Source of the DNA: Mytilus edulis
Lineage: Eukaryota; Mollusca; Bivalvia; Mytilida; Mytilidae
Direction: 5' to 3'
Length of the DNA stretch: 64,000 bases
Assembly: GCF_963676685.1 (NCBI RefSeq)
Contig: NC_092346.1
Location: 31,881,133-31,945,132, forward strand
Both the position numbers and the translations under genes were made by a program. The notes below the pieces were generated by a model, which saw nothing but the letters and a program-made list of their open reading frames with translations, made no database searches and was not told the origin of the DNA. Shown piece by piece: positions 23,060 to 34,930 of this stretch. How positions within the stretch are numbered: position 1 is the first letter of the stretch; each line of letters opens with the position of its first letter.

Positions 23060-23745
23060 AACTAGCTTAAATACAAACATGTCAATAAAAAACTGGACAG
23101 AAAAATTCATTGGCCTTTGGTATCAAAATCATACTTGGTCAAAATACAAAAATGTCAACAACAAAAAATCATAGAAATATACATGGGCCTTTAGTATCAA
23201 AATCATATGTTTGTTAAAATACAAAAATGTCAACAAAAAACTTCATAGAAATATACATTGGCCTTTAGTATCAAAATCATACTTGATTGAAATACAAAAG
23301 TGTCAACAAAAAACTTAATAGAAAAATTCATTAGACTGTAGAACCAAAATCATACTTGGTTAAAATACAAAAATGTCAACAAAAAACTTCATAAAAAAAT
23401 ACATTGGCCTTTAGTATCAAAATCATACTTGGTTAAAATACAAAAATGTCAACAAAAAACTTAATTGAAAAATATATCTTTAGTATCAAAATCATACTGT
23501 ACAAAATGTATTAAAATACAAAAATGACAACAAAAAACTTCATAGAAAAATACATTGCCCTTTAGTATCAAAATCATACTTGGTTAAAATACAAAAATGT
23601 CAACAAAAAACTTAATTGAAAAATATATCTTTAGTATCAAAATCATACTGTACAAAATGTATTAAAATACAAAAATGACAACAAAAAACTTCATAGAAAA
23701 ATAAATTGCCCTTAAGTATCAAAAACACTTGGTTGAAATGAAAAG
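23060..23745. repeat. 73-bp tandem repeat array, about nine units
   Basis: Units read 'caaaaatgtcaacaaaaaac', a short A-rich part, 'cctttagtatcaaaatcata' and 'cttggttaaaata'. Spacing is 73 bp in clean stretches, and some units are shortened. Non-coding; it lies just downstream of MEIS. Confidence 0.85.
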
Positions 23746-24059
23746 GAAAAAGAATTCATATCTCAAATTTTCATTCAAAGATAAAATTTTAAATCATAAA
23801 AAAAAGAAGATTTGCACTTGTTGAAACTGAAGATTGAAGATTTAAAAGATGATAAAAATGATCAGTCAAATATTTGATTTTTCCATGATTCATATGGTAC
23901 CAAAACTAGTTCAGATAAAACCTTCTGATTAGATATGAAAAGATGTGTTATGAGACAAGTCTCCATCCAGGTCAAGGTCTTCAACAAGGAGCCCTGGCTC
24001 ACACCAAACAGCAAGCTATAAAGAGCCCCCAAAATAAAAAGTTCCATTTGTATGACCCA

Positions 24060-24542
24060 CCTAAGATAGTAGAGGGGCATCATGTTTTTGGTCTGTGTGT
24101 CTGCCCACCTACAATAGTAGAGGGGCATTATGTTCTGGTCTGTGTGTCTGTTCATCTGTCCGTTTGTCTGTCCTGCTTCAGGTTAAAGTTTTTGGTCAAG
24201 GTAGTTTTGGATTAAGTTGAAGTCCAATCAACTTGAAACTTTGTATAGCCTATGATACGATCTTTCTAATTTTAATGCCAAATTTGATTTTTTGACCCAA
24301 ATTGCACTGTCCATTGAACATAGAAAGGATAGTGCAAGTTTCAGGTTAAAGTTTTTGGTCTAAGTAGTTTTTGATTGAGTTGAGGTCCAATCAACTTGAA
24401 ACTTAGTACACATGTTTCCTATGACTTGATCTTTCTAATTTTAATGCCAGATTAGATTTTCCACCCAAATTTCACAGTCCACTAAACATTGAAAATGATA
24501 ATGCAAGTGGGGCATCCGTGTACTATGGACACATTCTTGTTC
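24060..24542 (+). mobile_element. Helentron/pearl-like element (ATGCCCC family), longer copy
   Basis: It has two core units around 'aggttaaagtttttggtc' (24,180 and 24,343) and ends GGGGCATCC, a GTGT..ACAC hairpin and 'attcttgtt', as at 8,650. The start carries a doubled 'agtagaggggcat' segment. Confidence 0.5.
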
Positions 24543-24544
24543 TT

Positions 24545-25290
24545 CATGTCTTTTATCATATAGATATATAAAGCAGAAAATATGAAATAAAGTGTCCAAA
24601 ATTTTTCTCCTACTGATTTTCATAGTCCATTTTCAGAAATCTTTTGCCTGAAATGCATGACAAATTTATTAAGATCTATTTCTTTAACAGTCATTCATAA
24701 ATAAAGTATGTAAATTTATATATTCAAATTTTTTAGAATATGTTGACATGAATTCACCTTCATTTTCATTTCAACTAAGTTAGGTTTGATTTTTTTATAA
24801 TGAACAATTATACGTTGAGAAATTAAGATAGAAAAAGTACTGTGAAAGTTTTCTTATTTGTTTAGTATCAGTTTTTGTTGATTTAATTTTCCCTTCTATT
24901 AACGAAAATGAAATACATATTTTTATTGAGTCAAAAAGCGTTCATATTACATCTACAAATTTAAAACTTCACAAACCAACATTGATTACACATACCAAAA
25001 AATGTTATCAAAGAAGAAACGCCTCTACCTAGAAAGCTCCCAACAACAATTTTAAATAGAAGAATATCTGAAATGCAACAAAATGAAGGAAAAAATAATA
25101 TATAAATAGAAAAATAACAAAAAATCTTGATTGACCATTATGAACCAGCCACTTACTATCTAAGGAGGAATAATCAAGAACAAGATTGCAAATATCAAAT
25201 ATGAATAGAAGATCAAAAGAGCATTTCCCAAAAACCAACTGACATCAAATGTAAAACTATTAAATAGGTAGTAACCTAGTGTTATCAGGC
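24545..25290. other. AT-rich intergenic spacer
   Basis: Low-complexity AT-rich DNA between a mobile element and the minisatellite. I see no gene or RNA signal. Confidence 0.5.
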
Positions 25291-25294
25291 TGTC

Positions 25295-27870
25295 AGTATT
25301 AACTATAGTGTTGTCAGTATCCACGATATTAATATCAGAGTTGTCAGTATCCACTGTAATGTTATCAGAGTTGTCATTATCCACTGTAATGATATCAGAG
25401 TTGTCAGTTTCCACTGTAATGTTATCAGAGTTGTCAGTTTCCACTGTAATGTTATCAGAGTTGTCAGTATCCACTCTAATGTTATCAGAGTTGTCAGTAT
25501 CCACTCTAATGTTATCAGAGTTGTCAGTATCCACTGTAATGTTATCAGAGTTGTCAGTATACACTGTAATGTATCAGAGTTGTCAATATCCATGGTAGTG
25601 GTCTCAGAGTTTTGAGTATCTACTTTTGTGTTATCATGGTTGTCAGTATCCACTATAGAGTTATCAGATTTGTCGGTATCAACTATAGTGTTATCAGAAA
25701 TGTAAGTATCAACTTTCGTGTAATCAAAGTTGTCAGTATCCAGTAATATGTTATCAAAGTTGTCAGAATCCACTGTAGTGTTATCAAAGTTGTCAGAATC
25801 CACTCTAGTGTTATCAAAGTGGTCAGAATCCACTGTAGTGTTATCAAAGTTGTCAGAAATCCACTAGTGTTATCATAGTTGTCAGCATCCACTGTTGTGT
25901 TATAAGAGGTATCAGTATCTACTGCAGTATTAACAGAGTTGTCAATATCCACGGTAATGTTATCAAAGATGTTCGTATCTACTGTAGTGCTATCAGAGTT
26001 GTCAGTATCTAACGTCAGTTATCAAAGTTGTCCGTATCTACTGTAGTGTTATCAGAGTCGTTAGTATCTAACGTCATGATATCAAAGCTGTCCGTATTTA
26101 CGGTACACAAAGTGTTATCAGAGTTGTTTGTATCTACTGTAGTGTTATCAGAGTCGTCAGTATCTATTGTAGTGTTATCAGAGTTGTTAGTATCTAACGT
26201 CATGATATCAAAGTTGTCCGTATCTACTGTAGTGTTATCAGAGTTGTTAGTATCTAACGTCATGATATCAAAGTTGTCCGTATCTACTGTAGTGTTATCA
26301 GAGTCGTTAGTATCCAACGTGATGATATCAAAGTTGTCCGTATCTACTGTACACAAAGCGTTATCAGAGTTGTTAGTATCTACTGTAGTGTTATCAAAGT
26401 CGTCAGTATCTACTGTAGTGTTATCATAGTTGTTAGTATCTAACGTCATGATATCAAAGTTATCCGTATCTACTGTAGTGTTATCAGAGCCGTTAGTATC
26501 TAACGTCATGATATCAAAGTTGTCCGTATCTACTGTAGTGTTATCAGAGTCGTTAGTATCTAACGTGATGATATCAAAGTTGTCCGTATCTACTGTACAC
26601 AAAGCGTTATCAGAGTTGTTAGTATCTACTGTAGTGTTATCAAAGTCGTCAGTATCTACTGTAGTGTTATCATAGTTGTTAGTATCTAACGTCATGATAT
26701 CAAAGTTATCCGTATCTACTGTAGTGTTATCAGAGTTGTTAGTATCTAACGTCATGATATCAAAGTTGTCCGTATCTACTGTAGTGTTATCAGAGTCGTT
26801 AGTATCTAACGTGATGATATCAAAGTTGTCCGTATCTACTGTACACAAATCGTTATCAGAGTTGTTAGTATCTACTGTAGTGTAATCAAAGTCGTCAGTA
26901 TCTACTGTAGTGTTATCATAGTTGTTAGTATCTAACGTCATGATATCAAAGTTATCCGTATCTACTGTAGTGTTATCAGAGTTGTTAGTATCTAACGTCA
27001 TGATATCAAAGTTATCCGTATCTACTGTAGTGTTATCATAGTTGTTAGTATCTAACGTCATGATATCAAAGTTATCCGTATCTACTGTAGTGTTATCAGA
27101 GCCGTTAGTATCTAACGTCATGATACCAAAGTTGTCCGTATCTACTGAACACAAAGTGTTATCAGAGTTGTAAGTATCTACTGTAGTGTTATCAGAGTCG
27201 TTAGTATCTAATGTCATGCCAAGAGAGTTGTCAGTATCTACAGTATTCACTGTATTGTAATAAGAGTTGTCAGTACCCACTGTAGTGTTACAAGAGTTGT
27301 CAGTATCCACTGTAGCATTATCTTAGTTATCACTATATATTGTAGTGTTTTCAAGGTTGTCAGTATCTATTGAAGTGTTAACATAGTTGTCAGTATCCAC
27401 TGTAGTGTTATCAGAGTTGTCAGTATCCACTGTAATGTTATCAGAGTTGTAAGTTTCCAATCTAATGTTATCAGAGTTGTCAGTATCCACTGTAATGTTA
27501 TCAGAGTTGTCAGTTTCCACTCTAATGTTATCAGAGTTGTCAGTATACACTATAATGTATCAGAGTTGTCAGTATCCATGGTAGTGGTCTTAGAGTTTTG
27601 AGGATCTTCTGTAGTGTTATCATGGTTGTCAGTATCAACTACAGTGTTATCAGAAATGTAAGTATCAACTGTCGTATAATCAAAGTTGTCAGTATCCAGT
27701 AATATGTTATCAAAGTTATCAGAATCCACTGTGGTGTTATCAGAGTTGTCAGAATCCACTGTAGTGTTATCAAAGTTATCAGTGTCCACTGACTGTCGTA
27801 TTATCAGAGTTGTCAGTTGTCTCTTAATTGATATCAGAGTTGTGTCCAGTCATATTATCAGATTTGTCAC
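25295..27870. repeat. 30-bp minisatellite with 246-bp higher-order repeat
   Basis: The monomer is about 'gttatcagagttgtcagtat' plus 'ccactgtaat' (30 bp). Because 30 is a multiple of three, both strands stay open for long runs: Asp/Asn/Thr-rich decapeptides (VDTDNSDNIT-like) on the minus strand, Ser/Val-rich ones on the plus. Between 26,105 and 27,150 a variant with six extra bases ('acacaaag') recurs at 26,105, 26,351, 26,597, 26,843 and 27,149. That gives a higher-order unit of seven 30-mers plus one 36-mer (246 bp), the last spacing being two monomers longer. Single-base indels break the frames at the block edges. I treat it as non-coding satellite. Confidence 0.85.
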
Positions 27871-28516
27871 ACGTTTAACCAACTTTTAAGTCTGAACGAC
27901 TTTCTAATATGTATATATTTATATATCAAATATGAATAGCTACAAATAAACTCAAAGTGATAACCATAGAAAATAATAAATGTATCCACAGATAATATTC
28001 GTAGATAATAGTGTTCTTTTCTTTTATATTCAGCATTGTTTATTTTGTTATCACAATGAAATAAATCTTATATCTTTAATTATTGTATTGCTGCAATATT
28101 ACATATTTGTAGGTATTAATTTTTGTCATACTAGTATCTTTATTTCGTCTTTTGTGTTATTTTCAGAAATAAAGTCGGTTGTATTTACTTTGTTAGCCAG
28201 ATCTGTAATGAGTCAACCAGTTTTTGGTCAGATGTTTTGTTATCGTGTTATTGGGTTATTGTTATTACCTTGATATTTTGTTGAGTAAATGTTAAATCTT
28301 CCAAATCAGTGTTATTGGCATATTTATCGCTTTTCATCATGATTCGTCACAGTGCTATTATCAGATATCTCGTTCGTCAAAACGTTATTGTTAAAATTAT
28401 GATTAGTCGGTTTATAATTGTTAGAATCAATGTGTTACTGACAAAAGTATGTTTGATTTTAAGTCATTGTTATAATCTTAATAACAATAATTTTAATAAC
28501 AATAATGTGTTAAATA
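27871..28516. other. Spacer between two satellites
   Basis: AT-rich DNA with scattered 'gttattgtt' and 'gtcagat' motifs that look like worn satellite monomers. No gene is recognised. Confidence 0.45.
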
Positions 28517-30170
28517 TTAGTCAATGTGTTATTGTTAGAATCATGATATTAGTCAATGTGTTATTGTTAGAATCATGATATTAGTCAATGTGTTATTGTT
28601 AGAATCATAATATTAGTCAATGTGTTATTGTTAGAATCATAATATTAGTCAATGTGTTATTGTTAGAATCATAATATTAGTCAATGTATTATTGTTTGAA
28701 TCATGATATTAGTCAATGTATTATTGTTACAATCATAATATTAGTCAATGTGTTATTGTTAGAATCATGATATTAGTCAATGTGTTATTGTTAGAATCAT
28801 GATATTAGTCAATGTGTTATTGTTAGAATCATAATATTAGTCAATGTGTTATTGTTAGAATCATGATATTAGTCAATGTGTTATTGTTACAATCATGATA
28901 TTAGTCAATGTGTTATTGTTACAATCATGATATTAGTCAATGTGTTATTGTTACAATCATCATATTACTCAATGTGTTATTGTTACAATCATGATATTAG
29001 TCAATGTGTTATTGTTAGAATCATAATATTAGTCAATGTGTTATTGTTAGAATCATGATATTAGTCAATGTGTTATTGTTAGAATCATGATATTAGTCAA
29101 TGTGTTATTGTTAGAATCATGATATTAGTCAATGTGTTATTGTTAGAATCATAATATTAGTCAATGTGTTATTGTTAGAATCATGATATTAGTCAATGTG
29201 TTATTGTTAGAATCATGATATTAGTCAATGTGTTATTGTTACAATCATGATATAAGTCAATGTGTTATTGTTAGAATCATGATATTAGTCAATGTGTTAT
29301 TGTTAGAATCATGATATTAGTCAATGTGTTATTGTAAGAATCATGATATTAGTCAATGTGTTATTGTTACAATCATGATATTAGTCAATGTGTTATTGTT
29401 ACAATCATAATATTACTCAATGTGTTATTGTTACAATCATGATATTAGTCAATGTGTTATTGTTACAACCATGATATTAGTTTTTATCATATATTTAGTA
29501 GTAAATACAGTAGTTTTGAATATATGATAAATAGCCTGCTATTTAATCCATATCGCGCAACATTAATACGCACCCTTTATCGCATGGCTATCCTTTATCG
29601 CACCCCTACTCGGATTTACAATAAGTCAATGTGTTATTGTTAAATCATGATATTATTAGTCAATATGTTATTGTTAGAACCATGATATTAGTCAATGTGT
29701 TATTGTTTTAATCATGATATTAGTCAAATGTTATTGAAAGATATGTTGTTCGCCATGATATTATTGTTAGACTCATTATTAGTTCATGTGTAATCGTTAA
29801 AAATCATTATTAGTAAATGTTTCATCGTTTTATTGTTAGATTTGTTGTTAAGTAATATATTATTTGTTATAACCATGATTCTAGTCAATGTGTTATTGTT
29901 AGAATCATAATATTAGTCAATGTGTTGTTGTTAGAATCATAATATTAGTCAATGTGTTATTGTTAGAATCATAATATTAGTCAATGTATTATTGTTAGAA
30001 TCATAATATTAGTCAATGTGTTGTTGTTAGATTCATAATATTAGTCAATGTGTTATTGTTAGAATCATGATATTAGTCAATGTATTATTGTTACAATCAT
30101 AATATTAGTCAATGTGTTATTGTTAGAATCATAATATTAGTCAATGTGTTATTGTTTTAATCATGATATC
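28517..30170. repeat. 32-bp satellite array
   Basis: Monomer 'agtcaatgtgttattgttag' plus 'aatcatgatatt', exactly 32 bp in most units. About 30 units run from 28,517 to 29,480. A non-repeat insert (29,480-29,620) and degenerate units follow, then about nine clean units at 29,880-30,170. Variants differ mainly at two positions (atga/ataa, tag/tac). Confidence 0.92.
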
Positions 30171-30240
30171 ATTGACAGATATATTGTTCGACATCATATT
30201 ATTGTTATACTCGTTATTGATCCACGTGTTATTAGTTACA

Positions 30241-30503
30241 GCGGATTCCATTGAGTGTGTAGCGAAAGGTAATATCTTTGGTTAGCTTGCTTGTTAGCTG
30301 AACTGTGAAGTCATTATTAGGTCAGGTATACTACCCTCCTTTCGAAGTAGCATAGTCCAACAGACAGATCGATTGGTTTTCTGTCAGACTAGTCTATTCT
30401 TCAAGTATGGTAGTTTACCTAACCTATCAATGAATTCACGGTTCAGCTAACAAGCAAGCTAACCAAAGATATTATCTTTGGCTACACACTCAATGGAATC
30501 CGC
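30241..30503. mobile_element. 263-bp foldback element inside the satellite
   Basis: Almost the whole element folds on itself. The outer ~70 bp arms (gcggattccattgagtgtgt and its complement; ttagcttgcttgttagctga and its complement) are nearly perfect, and the inner arms are imperfect. The centre is near 30,372. Satellite-like DNA lies on both sides. No coding capacity, so it is MITE-like. Confidence 0.8.
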
Positions 30504-33500
30504 AGTAGTGTGTTATGGTTGAAATCATGATTAGTAATAGTTGTATCGTGTTATTGTCATATGTGTCATTAGTCATTATGTTATTGTTAAAATCGTGATA
30601 TTAGTCGATGTGTTATTGATAGAATGATGATGTTCTTCATAACGTTTTTGTTAAAATCATGATAAGTCATTATGTTAGTATTTGAATCAAGATAAGGTTG
30701 TCATTTTGTCCCTGTCATAGTTATTGCTTCTCGATGTGCTTTCGTTAAAGTATTTGTTGTGTTACTTTATATATTATGAATTCGTATTCCATGTATCATT
30801 TGTCATTTTTTGTTGTTGCTCATAGTATTTCATTTCATAACATTATGTACTATGAATTAATATGATTATCAAATTTCAATTATTGGTAAACATTTTGTTC
30901 AAGTTAGTATCAGTGGTTATCGGATTTATCATTAGTCATTGGGTAACTGGAAGACAAAAAGATAGTTGTCGCGTTTTTGTGACTATTCTGTTGTTGTTAG
31001 TACATCGATTGTCATTACACTTTGTTGTTCGTACAAACATTGTCATTACATGTTGTTGTTAAATTGGTCATTTTGTTATTGTCAAATTAGTCGTTTTGTT
31101 ATTGTCAAATTCGTCGTTTTGTTATTGTCGGATTTGTATCGCGCGGCAAAATGCAAGATGGCTCGTTATTCATGTTCTTATTAACAAATGTATATTGGTA
31201 TAACCATATCGTCGACCATTAAGTTGTTGTTAGATTATCGCCAGCCATTTTATATATCTATCAATTATTACACATTCAACACACTGGTCATAGCGTTATT
31301 TTAAAGTTATTAAAAAATTAGTTGACCGTTATAGATGAGGAAAGATTCATCGGTCATTGTCAGACTTGCTATTGATACTTATATATCAGATTTAGAATTA
31401 ACGATGTGTGAACTACGGTAAATACAATGGTATTTTCATATTTTCGAATTTGTTATTATTGTGTTTTGTAACGTTATAATCATTATCGGCTAGGTTAAGA
31501 TGTTACTGTTAGATCTACCGTTGGCCATTCTGTTATTGTCATATTTATAACTGATTATAGCCCAAATGTCAGATTTGTAACTGATTATCGGCCCTTTTGT
31601 CAGATTAATAACTGATTATCGCCATGTTGTCAGATTTGTAACTGATTATCGTCCCTTTTGTCAGATTTGTAACTGGTTATCATCTTATTGTCAGATTTAT
31701 AACTTATCGTTGGTTAGTGTTATACTGTCAGGTATGTCGTTCGTCAATATACTAGTAAAATTGTCAGAATAATAACTGCTCATTGTGCGTTTGTCCAATT
31801 TATAGTCCCTCACTTTGTAAAGTTTACTCCGGTATGTCATTTCTTTTTGGTCATTGTGTTGTTGTCAGATATATCGCTGGCAAATATGTGCTATTGCCAC
31901 CTTGGTAGCAGGTTATTGTACTTTTATAAGAATTATATCCACTGTTTATGCTAATTGATTACTAGTATATATTCCTTTGTATTTTGATACGTCCTTTGTC
32001 AGTCGTGGGTTCGTACTTTTATTAAATATATCGATCATTGGCTATTTTAAAGTAGATCTAATATCAGTCATTATCGCATTGACATATTTAAGTTAGTCAT
32101 TGTGTTAATGTCAGCTTTACGTTAGTCATTGTGTGAATTCTCTAGGTTTGTCATTGTGTTAATGTCAGAATTAAGTTGGTCATTGTGTTAATGTCAGATT
32201 TGAAATGATAATTGTATTAATGTTTTGAGGTGATCATGGCGGTATGGCAGCTTCAAGTTGTTCATTGTGTTAATGTTTTAAGTTTGTCATTGTGTTAATG
32301 ATAAACTTTGCTGATTGACATATAGTTGCATTTTGTTTTTGGGTGCTTCCATTTACAACTGCACCATTGTGCTGTTTGCAACTGTTCAATTGCCCGTTGT
32401 TTAATAGCAGCTTTAATGTTGCTCATTGTGTTGTTTGCAGCTGTGTCAGTGCCCATTTTCTGTTGGCTGCATTATCATTGATCATTGTATTGTCTGCTGC
32501 TTACTATTGCCAGTTGTGTAATGGCATCAATTGCATTCCTCGTTGTGTTGTTTGAAGCTGTGTCAATTGTTCATTTTATGTTTGCCGCATTGTCATTGCT
32601 TATTGTGTTGTTTGCAGCTGTACCATTGCTCACTGTGTGTCGGCAGATTGAACATTGCTCATGTTTTGTTTGTAGCTGTTCCATTGTTCATTATAAACAT
32701 GAAGTTTTATCGTTCCTCATTGTGTTATGGACAGATCTACAATTGCTCATTATGTGTCGGCAGATTGATCATTGCTGAATATGTTGTTTGCAGCAGTTCC
32801 ATTTCTCATTTTGTGTAGGCAACATTTTTGTTGTTCATTGTGTTGTTTGCAGCTGTACTATCGACTGTTGTTTAATGGCAGCTTTTACATTGCTCATTGT
32901 TTTTTTGTAGCTGTACCATTGTTCATGTTACGTTGACAGAATTATCATTGCTTTTTTGTGTTTTGCAGCTGTACCATTGCTCTTTATATGTTGGCAGATT
33001 TATTATTGCTAAAAATGCAGGTTTGCCGTTGTTAATTTTGTGTTCACAGGTTCATCATTATTCTTTGTTTTGTGTGGAGCAGTGTCATTGCTCGTTTTGT
33101 ATAGGCCGTTGTTACATTGTTCGTTTCGTGTTCGCAGATGTATCGTTGCTCTTTATGTAATTGCATCTTTATCATTGCTCATTTTATTGGTTGTTGCTAT
33201 ACCATTTTCTTCTTTGCTGGTGGTCTATATTATTGGTGATCGTACATTGTGTTGTTTGCAGCTGTATCATTGCTCATTTTGAATTGGTAGTTTTGTCATA
33301 GCTGATTGTGTTTTTGCGGCTTTACCATTGCTCATGGTGTTTGTACTTTTTTTTTATTGTTTGTTGTGTTGTATGCAGTTGTACAATTGCTCTTTAAGTA
33401 ATGGCAGATTAATCATTGCTCGTTGTATTGTGCCTAATCTTCCATCGGTCATTTTATGTTGGCAGTCTTATTATTGTGCAATGTGTTGTATGCAGCTGTG

Positions 33501-34930
33501 TCAATACTGTTTATGTAATGGCAGCTTTATGATTACTCAATGTGTTGTTTGCAGTTGTCAGCTGTTTCAAATCTCATCTTGTTGAGACATCAATATAATT
33601 GTGTTGTTGGTAACTACAACAATGTTAATTGCTTTATAGCTGATTATTGGTTCGTTTATCTGCTATAATATTGTTCGTTGTGCTTTTTTGCAATTTTTCA
33701 TTGCAAATGATAAATAAAGGCAACAGTAGTATAACGCTGTTAAATAGTCATAAATCGATTGAGAGAAAACAAATCCGGGTTACAAACTAAACCAGAGGGA
33801 AACACATCAACTAAAAGAGGAAAACAACGAAACAACAGAAACATTGAAATGCAACAACAAACAATCGACAATGCAAAACACACAGAAACGAACTATAAGA
33901 TAACAAATGTCATTTTCCTGACTTGGTACAGGACATTTTTATAACAAAATGGTGAGTTTAAACCTCGTTTTGTTGCTAGCCCAACCTGGCGCTTTTATGG
34001 CAATGTTAAATACACCACTAAAATGAAAGCAATACATGACAGGATTACAGTACAAATAAATGCAAAAACAATCAGGACAGAATAATACAAAAATAAACAA
34101 TATAATTGAACATTTCGACATGGTCCACAGAATAATAACGAATACGTAAAACAACCTAGGACAGCACACAAAAAACGGAACCATGAACTGTCCGTCACAC
34201 ATCTGTATCAACACCACAAAAGTGACGTTATGCGATATTTAAAAAAAGGATATAAATCAAGATTAGGTTTGTAATTATGTTATTTGATGTATTTTATACC
34301 AAAAATTGCAATGTACAAGAATATTTAATATAGAATTGTATTAGTAATAAGTTAATTAACTGTATTAAATAGCTATGTTGGTGTTTCTTCTAAATCAAAC
34401 TGTAAAACAAATAACACCTTTATTATATATACAAGGCTCGTTGTTTTACTTTTGTTAGTAGTTCTACGATTGGTCGTTAGGTTGAGTTTGCTGCATCATT
34501 GAAGTGTTATTACTGCTTACAATTTCTTTTGCGTGTTGTTCTATCCTTCTAGGTCGTTGAGTGTTGTAGGTGCAACATTTCGTAATAAAGTGTTGTCAGT
34601 TTTGTATTCACTGAAATCCTGCATTGTATATTCGGTTTTTATGGTACGGTGCATCTTTGGACGTTACTCGTCTGATATACAGATCTACTCCTTCTGTTTA
34701 AGAAGGTTAGTTATCATTCATCTTTTATTTTTCGACGTATCTTTGCTTATTGTATTGTTAGCAAATTTGTCTTTGTTCGTTTGATATTTTGGCAGATTCT
34801 GGTTTGTTCGCTGAGTAATTAGCAGATTTATCTTTCTTCAGTAAGTTGTTAGCAGATTAATTGCTGCTTAAATGATATTGGCAGAACTATGTGAGTTCAT
34901 TGTTCATTGTGTTGCTTGTATGTTCACACA
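30504..34930. repeat. Decayed ~29-32-bp repeat region
   Basis: Periodic T-rich sequence with recurring 'gttattgtcagattt', 'gtaactgattatcg' (31-bp spacing at 31,540-31,700), 'tcattgtgttaatgtcag' (32,090-32,300) and 'ttgtttgcagctgt.ccattgctcatt' (32,340-33,600). No unit is perfectly conserved. Short frames here are by-products. A separate dispersed repeat occupies 33,720-34,010. Confidence 0.6.
33720..34010. repeat. Dispersed repeat, copy 1 ('caacagtagtataacgc' family)
   Basis: It matches 38,200-38,480 over its length, including 'agtcataaatcgattga', 'aacaaatccgggttacaaac' and a shared end with the 'cctgacttggtacagg' repeats. Non-coding. Confidence 0.75.

Noticed and set aside
26015..27310. 431-codon minus-strand frame as a protein gene
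   Set aside because: It is explained by a stop-free 30-bp minisatellite; plus-strand frames are also open and the edges are frame-broken. Kept only as a low-interest check.
28517..29480. Regular 32-bp repeats resembling a CRISPR array
   Set aside because: Units abut with no unique spacers, and the context is clearly eukaryotic. It is a tandem satellite.
32343..33585. Several Cys/Leu-rich plus-strand frames as small secreted proteins
   Set aside because: They overlap in different frames and follow the decayed ~30-bp repeat; no consistent start, signal peptide or conserved frame.
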